Positions 25,770 through 34,257 of a stretch of DNA of 49,470 nt are shown here, one piece after another. Position 1 is the first letter of the stretch; every line of letters starts with the position of its first letter. The DNA lies in the NCBI GenBank assembly GCA_015655075.1, contig JAATFT010000011.1, positions 1-49,470 of the forward strand, in the 5' to 3' direction. This DNA comes from Clostridiales bacterium (GTDB lineage: Bacteria > Bacillota > Clostridia > Lachnospirales > Lachnospiraceae). Both the position numbers and the translations under genes were made by a program. The notes under the pieces were generated by a model. The model was not told the origin of the DNA. It saw nothing but the letters and a program-made list of their open reading frames with translations, and ran no database searches.

Positions 25770-26038
25770 AATTCCGTGCGTCTTGCTTTGAATGCTCTTC
25801 ATAAGCGTTACCCCTACAGTTAACTCGGTCCAGGCTGCCTTACGGCACACAGGAGCTTTCGCTTAGTGCTGCTCCATTCCTGACCTGACACGGTTCACGA
25901 ATTCCTGTTGCGTAAGACCCGGACGTCAACATCACTTATAGGGGGCAGCCCTACAAAAATACACCCTGGGCAAGACATCACCCCTGCTGTAGCGGATTGC
26001 AGGTACAGGGCACCGCTATCTCCCCGGCTGCACGGAAA
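25770..26038 (-). ncRNA. ffs: signal recognition particle RNA (large, Firmicutes type)
   Basis: RNA scaffold of the signal recognition particle, which binds Ffh and delivers nascent membrane and secreted proteins to the translocon. The conserved Ffh-binding helix 8 is plain on the minus strand: GTGTCAGGTCAGGAATGGAGCAG and CACTAAGCG, followed by the GTGTGCCGTAAGGC turn. The 5' CCGTGC (26030-26035) pairs with GCACGG (25774-25779), closing the Alu-type domain. The length of about 265 bases fits the Bacillus/Clostridium form. Ends are estimated from this pairing. Confidence 0.93.
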
Positions 26039-26130
26039 TTTTCCGACTAATTTTAAATAATTCATCTTACCTAATATGCATTTTCTTCTTAAATAAAATA
26101 CAGTTAATACTCCAAAGACCTGCAGGACCT

Positions 26131-26159
26131 AGTATACTTCATTTCATGAGAAAAGTCAA
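26131..26159 (-). promoter_or_regulatory. probable promoter of the SRP RNA gene
   Basis: Minus strand TTGACT (26154-26159), a 17-base spacer and TATACT (26131-26136). The start would be near 26124, about 85 bases before the estimated RNA end, implying 5' processing or a closer unrecognised promoter. 26160-26264 holds no gene, only a short GGAGT/ACTCC hairpin. Confidence 0.65.
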
Positions 26160-26264
26160 GGATTATCCCCGCCTCGTCGCGAAAAATCAGCCCCAAAGAT
26201 GCGTACAGGGGAGTTTCCGAGAGTGCTCTTCACTACTCCTACTTTTATGATGATACTATACGGC

Positions 26265-27653
26265 TTAAAATTCTTTTAATTTTTTGTTATCCTTTTTCAT
26301 CGCAATTAAAGTTATTATAAAACCTGCAATAAATCCAACCGCCATGGAAAGCAGCAGTCCATAAAATCCGGCATCCAGACCTTCCGGGTTTAAATAAGTA
26401 GGTATTCCGATTACTCCTGCCCCTCCCATGGAGTATTTCATAGAGCCAAAAATTCCGGCGATAGCGCCGCCGATACTGCCGGCAATAATAGAAGCAATCA
26501 TGGGAATTTTCAAAGGTATTAAATATCCGTATATTGTCGGCTCGCTGACACCAAGAATACAGGTAATTCCCGCCGTAATTGCACCGGATTTCTTTGTTTT
26601 TTCTCTTAATAAAACGGCTGCCGCTAATACCGCCCCCGCCATTGCCAGCTGATTAGCCGCTAATAATCCCATTACAGGTTCTTTATGAAGTGTGGTCAAA
26701 TTATTAATGAAAACTGGAATAAACGCCCAATGTAATCCGAACATAACAAGTAAAATCCATGGCCCGCCGATTAATAATCCTCCAATAACGGGACTGAAGG
26801 AATAAGCACCAAGCACTATTTCAGACAAAATGCCGCTTAAAAATGTTGTCACAGGTCCCACAACCCAAAAGGTTAGCGGCACCATCACTAAAAGAACAAG
26901 AAGCGGTACTGTAAAAAAGGAAATTATACCTGGCACTACTTTTTTTAATATTTTTTCCAGCTTTGAGCCAATATAAACAGCAATAATTACAGGAAATACG
27001 GTGGACGAATAGTTGTTAATAGTCATGGGAACTGAAAACAACGAATTAATCGAACCATCCGACGCTGCTGTAATAAAGGTCGGGTAAATCAAACAAGCTC
27101 CAAGTGTCATTCCAAGGTATTGCTTCATACCAAACTGATTTGCGGCAGAAGCACCTAAAATTACCGGAAAAAAATAAAAGATAACATTGGATATGGCATA
27201 TAAAAACAGATAAGTACTGTCTGTTTCCGATAACAAACCCGAAACAATACAAACAGCCAGAATTCCCTGGAGAATACCACATGCGGAAAGTACCCCTAAG
27301 GTTGGTGCAAAAATTCCGGAAACCGTCCGGCTAAATTGATCAAATAAGCTTTCTTTCTTTTTCACACCATCGTTTTCCTTTATGTCAACACTTCCGGAAG
27401 CTAATTCATTGCCTAACATCGGTGCTAATTCTTCATAAACTTTTGCCACATTGTTTCCGATTACTACCTGAAATTGCCCTCCCTGCTCTACGACAGAGAT
27501 TACTCCGTTGATTTTTTTAACGGCTTCTCTATCAGCTTTCTTGTCATCCCTTAACGTAAAACGAAGTCTTGTTATACAGTGAACAACGTTTGCTACATTT
27601 TCCTTTCCGCCGACTTTTTCCAATACCTCAATAGCTAATTTTTTGAAATCCAT
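26265..27653 (-). CDS. PTS transporter EIIBC component (beta-glucoside/sucrose family)
   Basis: Brings in and phosphorylates a sugar through the membrane. The EIIB domain (residues 1-90) has its phosphocysteine at residue 26 in VVHCITRLRFTL. A linker precedes the EIIC domain (about 105-460), with ten or so hydrophobic segments, GILQGILAVC and GCILGVSEPTIYGYLIP, the latter carrying the family's GxxEP sugar-site motif. An EIIA domain, which BglF-type proteins carry at the C-terminus, is absent, so a shared EIIA must act in trans. It follows the glycosidase gene by 12 bases; the ribosome site AAGGAG is in the gap. Confidence 0.93.
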   Translation of the reverse strand: MDFKKLAIEVLEKVGGKENVANVVHCITRLRFTLRDDKKADREAVKKINGVISVVEQGGQFQVVIGNNVAKVYEELAPMLGNELASGSVDIKENDGVKKKESLFDQFSRTVSGIFAPTLGVLSACGILQGILAVCIVSGLLSETDSTYLFLYAISNVIFYFFPVILGASAANQFGMKQYLGMTLGACLIYPTFITAASDGSINSLFSVPMTINNYSSTVFPVIIAVYIGSKLEKILKKVVPGIISFFTVPLLVLLVMVPLTFWVVGPVTTFLSGILSEIVLGAYSFSPVIGGLLIGGPWILLVMFGLHWAFIPVFINNLTTLHKEPVMGLLAANQLAMAGAVLAAAVLLREKTKKSGAITAGITCILGVSEPTIYGYLIPLKIPMIASIIAGSIGGAIAGIFGSMKYSMGGAGVIGIPTYLNPEGLDAGFYGLLLSMAVGFIAGFIITLIAMKKDNKKLKEF

Positions 27654-27665
27654 CCTTAACTCTCC

Positions 27666-30254
27666 TTACTTTACATTATAGTTTTTGATTATTATGTTAC
27701 CTGTGATTCCTATCGGTTCTATCACCATAAACTGTGACAGATAATCATACTGCTCCCTAACCAAGGTGGTGGATACCTCAATACGGAATCGGTTCATTCC
27801 TTCTTTGAGCACCTTTGTGATGTCAAATCGATAGGGAGGACAAATTTTTTTCCCTGTAAATTCATCGTTGACCCAAAGCTTCGCCCCTTCCGTAACCCCT
27901 TCTAATATAACTGTCACTTGCTCTGTCTTGAGAGCTTGTGCAAGAAACTCATAGCGGACTATACCGGCAAAGTTTTCTTTTCCTTCCACTTCCTGCAGCG
28001 GCTTTAGTCCCTCCAGTATCATAGTATCTTTAAAGTCAGTAAAATCCGGGTAACTGGCAAAGGAAACCTGATAAGGTCCCCTTACCGGATATTCCCATAC
28101 TTTCTGGAATTCTTTTGCCTTCGGTTTTGTAAAAGCCGAAGTACGGGGAAAAATAACTATTTTTGACTCGTAAGGTGATAGTTTTAAGTTTAATGGACTG
28201 TTATCCTTTTCTAAACGATTTTCCATGGCATTATAAGTAAAACAGTTATTCTGATTTTTAATCTTTACTTCTGTTCGGACGGCGTCATATGGATGTTCGT
28301 TTACAAACAGATAAATATCTCCGTCTTCCTGTTCATAATGGTAATATCTCAAATAAGGTTCATAAGTATTTACCATGATTTCCTGTAATCCATCCGCTCT
28401 TATGGCATCCGCTAATTCTTCCTTTGAAACAATTCGCACATAATCAGAATTTTTTAACATCTCCAGAACAGCTTTCGCATCCTTTCCCTCGCTGGTTCTT
28501 TTAGGAAGTTCATTCATCCAGTAGAGATAAATTTTCTGCTCCGAAAATTTTGCCAGCTGTTCTAAAAACTTAACAGGAAGCGCTTCTGCATAAGGTATTA
28601 TTAAACCCTGAAATTCTTCCTGATTCACTTTAATTCTGTAATTCTCTACTTTAGTATGAATCAGACAGTCAATTGGCAGAATATCAAAGTCAATCTGGTT
28701 TCTGGTCAGTTCTTTTGCAGGCTTTTGCATCAGCATATAATCCCCTGACCATTCCGCCTCCGCATGATATAACAGCCCCATGGGCGCTCTATGAATACCG
28801 CCCGTAAATAAGTGGCTTAAGCGATTGGTATAATCCATCAGCAGACGGAATCCGCCGAACTGAGGATCTCTTCCATGCGCGTAAAAATGCGGCGGACAGT
28901 CCGGATCCGGATATTCTTTAGGATCAAAGGCATGGGGCACAAAATAATTCACACCTCTTACCAGCATGTAATCGATAATCCATTTCATCAGGCGATTACC
29001 TTCCGCCCAGCCATAGGCACCAAATACCTCGCACATTGTCCTTCCCTGCTTTTTGGGATCCATATGAGCCAGGGAAGAACCTAATTTTCCTAAAATATAA
29101 TGAAAGAACTCCCCATCCCAACCATCCTTCGTCTTAGCTTTATAGAATCCTGTATCCATTCCGGGAAGCAATTGATGTAAGACTACGTCAATACCTGCCA
29201 TATCCTGATGGGCCATTGCCCTGAAAAAGTGCCCGGCTCCATATCCCAGGCGCGCATGTGCATTATTATCTTCAATGGTATGTCCAATGTACTCAACTCC
29301 ATGGTTTGTACACCAGTCTGCAATTCTTTTATTAAAGTGTTCCGAATATAATTTGCTGACCAGGTTCATATATTCGTATCGGATCTGATGCCCTGTTTCT
29401 CCTCCGTCAATAAATAATAACGGCAGGTATTTACGGCGGCATTCCCGAGGCCGCTCATCCAGTAGTTCCAGTAAATCCTCTCTCCACGGAAGATCCATAT
29501 CCACTCTTCCAATAGATCCCATAGGGCCATGCATATTCCCAAATCGTGGCTCATCGGAAAAGAAACCTGCTATGGTTTTTCCAAACTCATCTTTATATTT
29601 TTTGTAATATGCCTCATAAACGGTATCTATCAGAACATCGGTAGCAGATGGGTCTATGGGATTCAGATATCCTGCCGTTTCCTTTTCACCTCCCTGGTAC
29701 GTTGATGTGACAACCATAATGCTCCATTCGCCCGCAGGCAGATCAAAAGAAACAAGCGTATTGTCCGCTACCTGTTCGGTTATATCCTTTAACGAATCAG
29801 GATCCACTTTTTCATACCCTGTTTTCTTTCCCATGATTACGGCTATTAATTTATCCTGTTTTGTTCGGAACGCATAACGGATGATTGCCTGGGCATATTT
29901 AACGGGACCTATAAAGTCCAATACCCTGCAGGTCAAAAATTGCTTTTGTAAACGGGGAAATTCTTTTTTTATCCTGCCGTTAGCAAATCCTGTAGGAAAA
30001 TGTGAGTCGTCTAAAATCCATATTTTCATATTACGCTGCTTTGCTTCCTCTATTAAAATATCCACATCTGTCCACCAGGCTTCTCTTAGAAAATCAGGAT
30101 GCGGCCTTGCTTCAATGCAAAATGCCCGAATACCGGACTCTTCTATTTTTTCTACCGTTTCCCTGAGAACGTTTTCCTCTTCTCCATGCATCCACAGAAA
30201 TGGGAGTATATAATTGCCGTAATCTCCTTTTATCACTTCATTTAATCTTTTCAT
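27666..30254 (-). CDS. large glycoside hydrolase, GH106-like or related
   Basis: An 862-residue enzyme without a signal peptide, so it acts inside the cell, presumably on a phosphorylated or imported sugar. The N-terminal barrel has IWILDDSHFPTGFANG, AGFFSDEPRFGN, YIGHTIEDNNAHARLG and GIDVVLHQLLPGMDTG; the second half has DEPRF-type acidic residues and VRGVNYFVPHAF. A C-terminal beta region around LKLSPYESKIVIFPR, with a jelly-roll segment holding VRYEFLAQ and GAKLWVNDEFTGKK, completes it. This plan resembles GH106 rhamnosidase-like and GH2-related enzymes; family assignment is uncertain. It is translationally linked to the EIIBC gene (12-base gap). Confidence 0.75.
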   Translation of the reverse strand: MKRLNEVIKGDYGNYILPFLWMHGEEENVLRETVEKIEESGIRAFCIEARPHPDFLREAWWTDVDILIEEAKQRNMKIWILDDSHFPTGFANGRIKKEFPRLQKQFLTCRVLDFIGPVKYAQAIIRYAFRTKQDKLIAVIMGKKTGYEKVDPDSLKDITEQVADNTLVSFDLPAGEWSIMVVTSTYQGGEKETAGYLNPIDPSATDVLIDTVYEAYYKKYKDEFGKTIAGFFSDEPRFGNMHGPMGSIGRVDMDLPWREDLLELLDERPRECRRKYLPLLFIDGGETGHQIRYEYMNLVSKLYSEHFNKRIADWCTNHGVEYIGHTIEDNNAHARLGYGAGHFFRAMAHQDMAGIDVVLHQLLPGMDTGFYKAKTKDGWDGEFFHYILGKLGSSLAHMDPKKQGRTMCEVFGAYGWAEGNRLMKWIIDYMLVRGVNYFVPHAFDPKEYPDPDCPPHFYAHGRDPQFGGFRLLMDYTNRLSHLFTGGIHRAPMGLLYHAEAEWSGDYMLMQKPAKELTRNQIDFDILPIDCLIHTKVENYRIKVNQEEFQGLIIPYAEALPVKFLEQLAKFSEQKIYLYWMNELPKRTSEGKDAKAVLEMLKNSDYVRIVSKEELADAIRADGLQEIMVNTYEPYLRYYHYEQEDGDIYLFVNEHPYDAVRTEVKIKNQNNCFTYNAMENRLEKDNSPLNLKLSPYESKIVIFPRTSAFTKPKAKEFQKVWEYPVRGPYQVSFASYPDFTDFKDTMILEGLKPLQEVEGKENFAGIVRYEFLAQALKTEQVTVILEGVTEGAKLWVNDEFTGKKICPPYRFDITKVLKEGMNRFRIEVSTTLVREQYDYLSQFMVIEPIGITGNIIIKNYNVK

Positions 30255-30319
30255 CTATACTTTTATCTTTCTTATTTTTTTAGGCTCTTAACAATAATTA
30301 TTTGTTTTGGTATTCTTAT

Positions 30320-30348
30320 ATTAACACCGCTGCAAAACCTCGGCAATG
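30320..30348 (-). promoter_or_regulatory. candidate promoter of the glycosidase-PTS operon
   Basis: Minus strand TTGCCG (30343-30348), a 17-base spacer and TAATAT (30320-30325), about 65 bases before the glycosidase start. The divergent AraC promoter lies about 100 bases away. Confidence 0.5.
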
Positions 30349-30448
30349 TCGTAACTATAGAAGTTTAATAACCAAACTTCAGAATTTTTAAGACTTGATT
30401 CAGAACAAAAAAGAGTGATGCAATTTGCTATTCGATACAAAAATGTAA

Positions 30449-30477
30449 TTGACATCCTCCATCCGATTTGATAGATT
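30449..30477 (+). promoter_or_regulatory. promoter of the AraC-family gene
   Basis: TTGACA (30449-30454), a 17-base spacer and TAGATT (30472-30477). The start codon lies at 30530, after AAGAAGGAATAAA. Confidence 0.75.
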
Positions 30478-30529
30478 GAAATCAAATTCAACCGGTCCGT
30501 TTCAGTCAAATATAGAAAGAAGGAATAAA

Positions 30530-31507
30530 ATGAACATCCAAACACTGTCAAAATTTTTATATACTCTCACTCCCCATGAAAAAGAATATAAAGAGGGAAA
30601 ATTTTACGATTTTTCAAATGGTGAAGTCGCTGGTAAAATCGAAAATCAAGATGTATACAGACTTGGGGATTTTAACAAGGGAGAGACTATCATGGTGAAA
30701 AGAAACTCCCGTTTTCAGAAAGTACCTCCTCATGTGCACAGTTTTGTGGAGATAAATTATATGTATTCCGGAAGCTGCGAGCAGATAATCAATGGAAAAT
30801 CACTATTCCTCCGCCAAGGCGAAATGATTCTCATTGACTGCGAAACAATTCATGCCATAGGATATACAAATATAAACGATATTATGATTAATTTAATGAT
30901 TCATAAAAAATATTTAAATAATTCTTTTTTAAACCGTTTGTCCAATGATAGTTTAGTCTCCCGATTTTTTATAAATTCTATTAACGAAAAAGCGAATCAT
31001 AATAGCTATATTATTTTTCATTCCTCCGAAAGCAGAAGACTGCCCATTTTTGTGAATGAACTTTTATGTGAATATTATAGTCCGTCCTTAAATTCCTCGG
31101 AAATACTGGACAACTTATTTGTTCTCATTATTTCTGAGTTGGTTAATGTTTTCGGACATGATATAAATAAAAAACTTGAGAATCCCTCCCAATTTTCAAT
31201 TATACCTGTTTTAAAATATATAGAATCAAATTATAAGACGAGTACATTAGAAGGCACCGCTTCCTTCTTTAACATCAACCCCAATTATCTGACCACCTTG
31301 TTAAAACAGCAGACGGGATATTCCTATAAAAAACTAATCCTAATACAAAAAATGAAATCCGCGCAAAAACTTCTTATTAATACCGACATAGCGGTGAAGG
31401 ATGTGGCTCATAACGTCGGTTATGATAATCTTACTTTTTTCTATAAAAAGTTTAAGGAATTTTACAAATGTACGCCAAATGAATATCGTAGTCAAAGGGG
31501 ATATTAA
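30530..31507 (+). CDS. AraC-family transcriptional regulator
   Basis: A 325-residue regulator. The N-terminal half is a cupin-type sensor with FQKVPPHVHSFVEINYMYSG and GEMILIDCETIHAIG. The C-terminal 100 residues are a double helix-turn-helix: LEGTASFFNINPNYLTTLLKQQTG, then AVKDVAHNVGYDNLTFFYKKFKEFY and CTPNEYR, the AraC signature. The gene is divergent from the glycosidase-PTS operon, whose expression it likely controls in response to a sugar. The start at 30530 has AAGGAAT; the longer in-frame start lies within the promoter. Confidence 0.9.
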   Translation: MNIQTLSKFLYTLTPHEKEYKEGKFYDFSNGEVAGKIENQDVYRLGDFNKGETIMVKRNSRFQKVPPHVHSFVEINYMYSGSCEQIINGKSLFLRQGEMILIDCETIHAIGYTNINDIMINLMIHKKYLNNSFLNRLSNDSLVSRFFINSINEKANHNSYIIFHSSESRRLPIFVNELLCEYYSPSLNSSEILDNLFVLIISELVNVFGHDINKKLENPSQFSIIPVLKYIESNYKTSTLEGTASFFNINPNYLTTLLKQQTGYSYKKLILIQKMKSAQKLLINTDIAVKDVAHNVGYDNLTFFYKKFKEFYKCTPNEYRSQRGY

Positions 31508-31983
31508 AATGCCTGTTTATCTTTTTCTAGTTTATTTTTTATCCGCAAATTCATAAAAAATTCCTTTAAGAGCGCCTCACATTCTTGTGCCATTACACCG
31601 GTGGTCAATTCCACCTGATGATTAAATTCCTCCATCTGGAGCAGATTAAGGACGGATCCCGCACATCCGGCTTTAGGATTCATGGCGCCCACAATTACCT
31701 CCTTTATCCTGGCTTGTACAATAGCGCCCGAACACATCTGACAGGGCTCCAGAGTTACATACATACTGCAGTTTTCCAGCCTCCAGTCTCCTATCACCTT
31801 GCTTGCTTTCTGTATGGCTATTAGTTCCGCATGGGCTAAAGTCGTTTTTTTTGTGTTTCTCTTGTTATACCCCCTGGCTATGATTTTATCCTCATAAACG
31901 ATAACGCAGCCAATGGGCACTTCTCCGTATTTTTCCGCTTTTTTGGCTTCTTTTAAAGCTTCCTTCATATATTTTAAATTCAT
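31504..31983 (-). CDS. tadA: tRNA-specific adenosine deaminase
   Basis: Deaminates A34 to inosine in tRNA-Arg(ACG), allowing it to read CGC and CGA codons. The 159-residue zinc enzyme has HAE at residues 51-53 and the PCxxC motif (TLEPCQMCSG), with Cys81 and Cys84. GEVPIGCVIVYEDKIIARGYN precedes it. A GCAGSVLNLL segment supplies the base-binding loop. Its stop overlaps that of the convergent AraC gene by four bases. The ribosome site AAAGGA lies eight bases upstream. Confidence 0.94.
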   Translation of the reverse strand: MNLKYMKEALKEAKKAEKYGEVPIGCVIVYEDKIIARGYNKRNTKKTTLAHAELIAIQKASKVIGDWRLENCSMYVTLEPCQMCSGAIVQARIKEVIVGAMNPKAGCAGSVLNLLQMEEFNHQVELTTGVMAQECEALLKEFFMNLRIKNKLEKDKQAF

Positions 31984-32213
31984 TTCATGTTCCTTTACAT
32001 TCCATCATAAATTAAGATAAAAGGAAGAAACTATGGACGGATTTCCTCTTATCTGCTATATTTATCTTATCACGAATTAAGGCCGCAGGCAATGTATATA
32101 TCGATGTAACTATTCTGCGAATAAGCGCCAAGACGTACGTTTCCTGTATGTTCCCAGTGCTTTGGCCCGTATGATTATTGTAACAGAACGGTTACAAAAT
32201 ACGTCAGATAAAA

Positions 32214-32338
32214 AGAGTTTGCAAAGCAAACTCTGCGCTGACGCTTGGTCGTTTTGCGACATAATACCCTGTAAGCGTCATGCGCATCCCGCGGAGCGTT
32301 TTTATTCAATAGAACGCAATTTCCTGTTTGATAAAAAC
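32214..32338. repeat. family C structured repeat (complete)
   Basis: Stem I AGAGTTTGC/GCAAACTCT with an AAA loop, stem II GCGC-TGACGCTTG/TAAGCGTCA-TGCGC enclosing GTCGT/GCGAC, stem III GTTTTTATTCAATAG/CTGTTTGATAAAAAC. On the minus strand it is preceded by a weak ATCC/GGAT hairpin at about 32342-32364 that ends in TTTTT. It lies upstream of nrdG. The rest of 31984-32213 shows nothing assignable. Confidence 0.85.
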
Positions 32339-32379
32339 ATCCGTTTGGAAGAACCGGGATTGGAAGGATAGATAGATTA

Positions 32380-33075
32380 ATGGAGATACATGGTTTTCAA
32401 AAAACAACATTATTGGATTACCCGGGACATTTAGCTTCCACCATATTTTTAGGAGGCTGCAATTTTCGCTGTCCTTATTGTCATAATGCTTCTTTAGTGC
32501 TTTACCCGGCAGGGCAGCCCACTATCCCGGAGGAAGAAATTTTTCAGCACTTAAGGAAAAGAGCCGGTATCCTTGAAGGGGTTTGTATTACCGGCGGAGA
32601 ACCCACTTTGTACCCCGGGTTAACTAACTTTATACACAAAATAAAAAAGATGGGTTTTCTGGTAAAACTGGATACAAACGGAAATAATCCTCATATAATA
32701 AAAGAATTAACCCAAAACGGATATCTTGATTATATTGCCATGGATATTAAAAATTCCAGTGCAAAATACGGCTTATCCATCGGCATAAATAACTTTAATA
32801 CAGCAAGGATCTCTGAGAGCATTTCCTATCTCTTATCAGAACCTGTTGATTACGAGTTTCGCACTACCGTGGTAAAAGAGCATCATACTTTGGAGGATAT
32901 CATTGAAATGGGCAAATGGATTCAAGGTGCAAAAGCATATTATTTACAGCCCTACAAAGATTCCGGTGACATTATTCAGTCAGGATTAACCAGTCCGTCT
33001 AAATCCGAACTATATCAGTATAAGGACGTACTCTCTTCTTATGTTAAGAATGTCTTTATTCGTGGTATCGACTAA
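32380..33075 (+). CDS. nrdG: anaerobic ribonucleotide reductase activating protein (radical SAM)
   Basis: Uses SAM and a 4Fe-4S cluster to make a glycyl radical on the class III ribonucleotide reductase NrdD under anaerobiosis. The 231-residue protein has the radical-SAM cysteines at 27, 31 and 34 in LGGCNFRCPYCHN, and CITGGEPTLYPG for the GGE SAM contact. LLDYPGHLASTIF and DYIAMDIKN are usual for this family. Its partner NrdD is not in the window. The start has GGAAGG ten bases upstream. Other glycyl-radical enzyme activases share the fold, so the partner is inferred from length and family pattern. Confidence 0.85.
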   Translation: MEIHGFQKTTLLDYPGHLASTIFLGGCNFRCPYCHNASLVLYPAGQPTIPEEEIFQHLRKRAGILEGVCITGGEPTLYPGLTNFIHKIKKMGFLVKLDTNGNNPHIIKELTQNGYLDYIAMDIKNSSAKYGLSIGINNFNTARISESISYLLSEPVDYEFRTTVVKEHHTLEDIIEMGKWIQGAKAYYLQPYKDSGDIIQSGLTSPSKSELYQYKDVLSSYVKNVFIRGID

Positions 33076-33095
33076 TAATTCATTGCAAATTCAAT

Positions 33096-33324
33096 CTAGT
33101 GTACTGACAAGTTGTAAATAGCGAGGTGCTGAATTCACTGAAATCTATGCAATGCGGTACTAGTGTGCTGACAAGTTGATACTTGGACTAATGGCGTAGA
33201 ATGGATTTTCATTCTGCGAGGCGGAGGAATGAGGCGTAGCGGTGGCTACGTCGATTGACGGCAACGAAGCAGATGGAAATTCAGGCAAGCCATTAGACAA
33301 GATATCAACTTGCCAGTACACTAG
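33096..33324. repeat. family A MITE-like element and a solo left end
   Basis: 33160-33324 is a complete element of 165 bp bounded by CTAG with inverted termini CTAGTGTGCTGACAAGTTGAT and its near-reverse at the right (CAACTTGCCAGTACACTAG). Its centre holds CGTAGC-GGTG-GCTACG. A solo left end, CTAGTGTACTGACAAGTTG, lies at 33096-33114. A second full copy is at 40194-40358. Confidence 0.85.
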
Positions 33325-33487
33325 AGCGTGTTTGAAAAATCATTGCACCGTTCTGGCCGCTCCACTTTGCAGTATACTGCGTCGCAATTTTGGGAGCGTA
33401 GCCACCACTACGCGCCCAAAATCGCTCCTTGCCTCCCACAAAGTGGAGCATCCAGCCCGGCACAAGCATTTTTCAAACACACTCTAG
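33321..33487. repeat. family B MITE-like element (complete)
   Basis: 167 bp bounded by CTAG with inverted termini CTAGAGCGTGTTTGAAAAAT and CTAGAGTGTGTTTGAAAAAT (one mismatch over the first 20 bases). Inside, GCTCCACTTTG pairs with CAAAGTGGAGC and ATTTTGGG-type arms flank a GTAG/CTAC centre, so the element can fold end to end. Its first CTAG coincides with the right end of the family A element. 33488-33604 holds no gene. Confidence 0.85.
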
Positions 33488-33604
33488 GAAGGAATCCTCC
33501 GCTCTTAGGGGGAAATTAACTTACGTGCTTCGGTAACAGGGCTTTTACTGAAAATATTGTATCACCCTTCTTTATTACATGTAAGAATCTAGGAGAATAA
33601 AATT

Positions 33605-34162
33605 ATGCAGATGACTTATAGTACAGAACGTCTCTTACTAAATATTTTACATCCAAATGATGCTGATAAAGTTTTGGCTTTTTATGAAAACAATAAGGAA
33701 CACTTCGAACCCTGGGAACCGGAACGTGATCCGAATTTTTATACCCTTCCCTATCAAAGGCTTTCCCTGTCCATAGAATATAACCTTATGCTCCAGTCCA
33801 AGTTACTGCGATATTGGGTATTTCTTCGCGATAATCCACATTCCATCATAGGTTCCGTTAATTTTTATAATATAATACGAGGTTCTTATTATACCTGCCA
33901 GTTAGGCTATAAATTTGACCACCGGCATCTAGAGCGGGGCTATGCTGTGGAAAGTATTCAGGCGGGTATGGGATTACTATTCGGGGATTATAAAATACAT
34001 CGTATCGAAGCTAATATAATGCCCCTGAATATCCGCTCCATACATCTAATAGAGAAACTGGACTTTTCTTATGAAGGCCTGGCCAAGGCCAGCATTCATA
34101 TCAATCATAAATGGGAAGATCACGCCAGATATGCCTATATCAATACGGCATTTGAAGAATAG
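33605..34162 (+). CDS. GNAT-family acetyltransferase (RimJ/RimL type)
   Basis: Transfers acetyl from acetyl-CoA, probably to an N-terminus or an amine. The 185-residue protein starts with TERLLLNILHPNDADKVLAFY, typical of RimJ-like enzymes. YWVFLRDNPHSIIGSVNFYNI and YTCQLGYKFDHRHLERGYAVESIQ contain the CoA-binding A motif, and IEANIMPLNIRSIHLIEKLDF closes it. The start has AGGAG nine bases upstream. It stands between repeats and the DUF6128-like gene. The substrate is unknown. Confidence 0.87.
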   Translation: MQMTYSTERLLLNILHPNDADKVLAFYENNKEHFEPWEPERDPNFYTLPYQRLSLSIEYNLMLQSKLLRYWVFLRDNPHSIIGSVNFYNIIRGSYYTCQLGYKFDHRHLERGYAVESIQAGMGLLFGDYKIHRIEANIMPLNIRSIHLIEKLDFSYEGLAKASIHINHKWEDHARYAYINTAFEE

Positions 34163-34193
34163 GCCCGGAATTAGTTCCATACAGATAATTTCA

Positions 34194-34249
34194 GCCCGTA
34201 GTGCAGTTAATGGTTTTGGTTAAAATTTCCATTCTTCTGACTAACGGGC
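34194..34249. terminator. terminator between the GNAT and DUF6128-like genes
   Basis: GCCCGT...ATGG and CCAT...ACGGGC form a long imperfect stem (about 18 pairs with small bulges) between convergent genes. It is followed by GTGTCTTTTA on the plus strand. It could serve both genes. Confidence 0.6.
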
Positions 34250-34257
34250 CGTGTCTT

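Noticed and set aside
25605..25823. 72-codon plus-strand ORF
   Set aside because: It spans a family C copy and the terminator and 3' end of the SRP RNA, which explain the sequence.
32162..32371. 69-codon plus-strand ORF before nrdG
   Set aside because: It lies almost wholly within family C stems; the peptide has no family likeness and no ribosome site.
33242..33519. Two ORFs of 81 and 63 codons over the repeats
   Set aside because: They are open frames through family A and B foldback sequence, with no ribosome site or known protein pattern.
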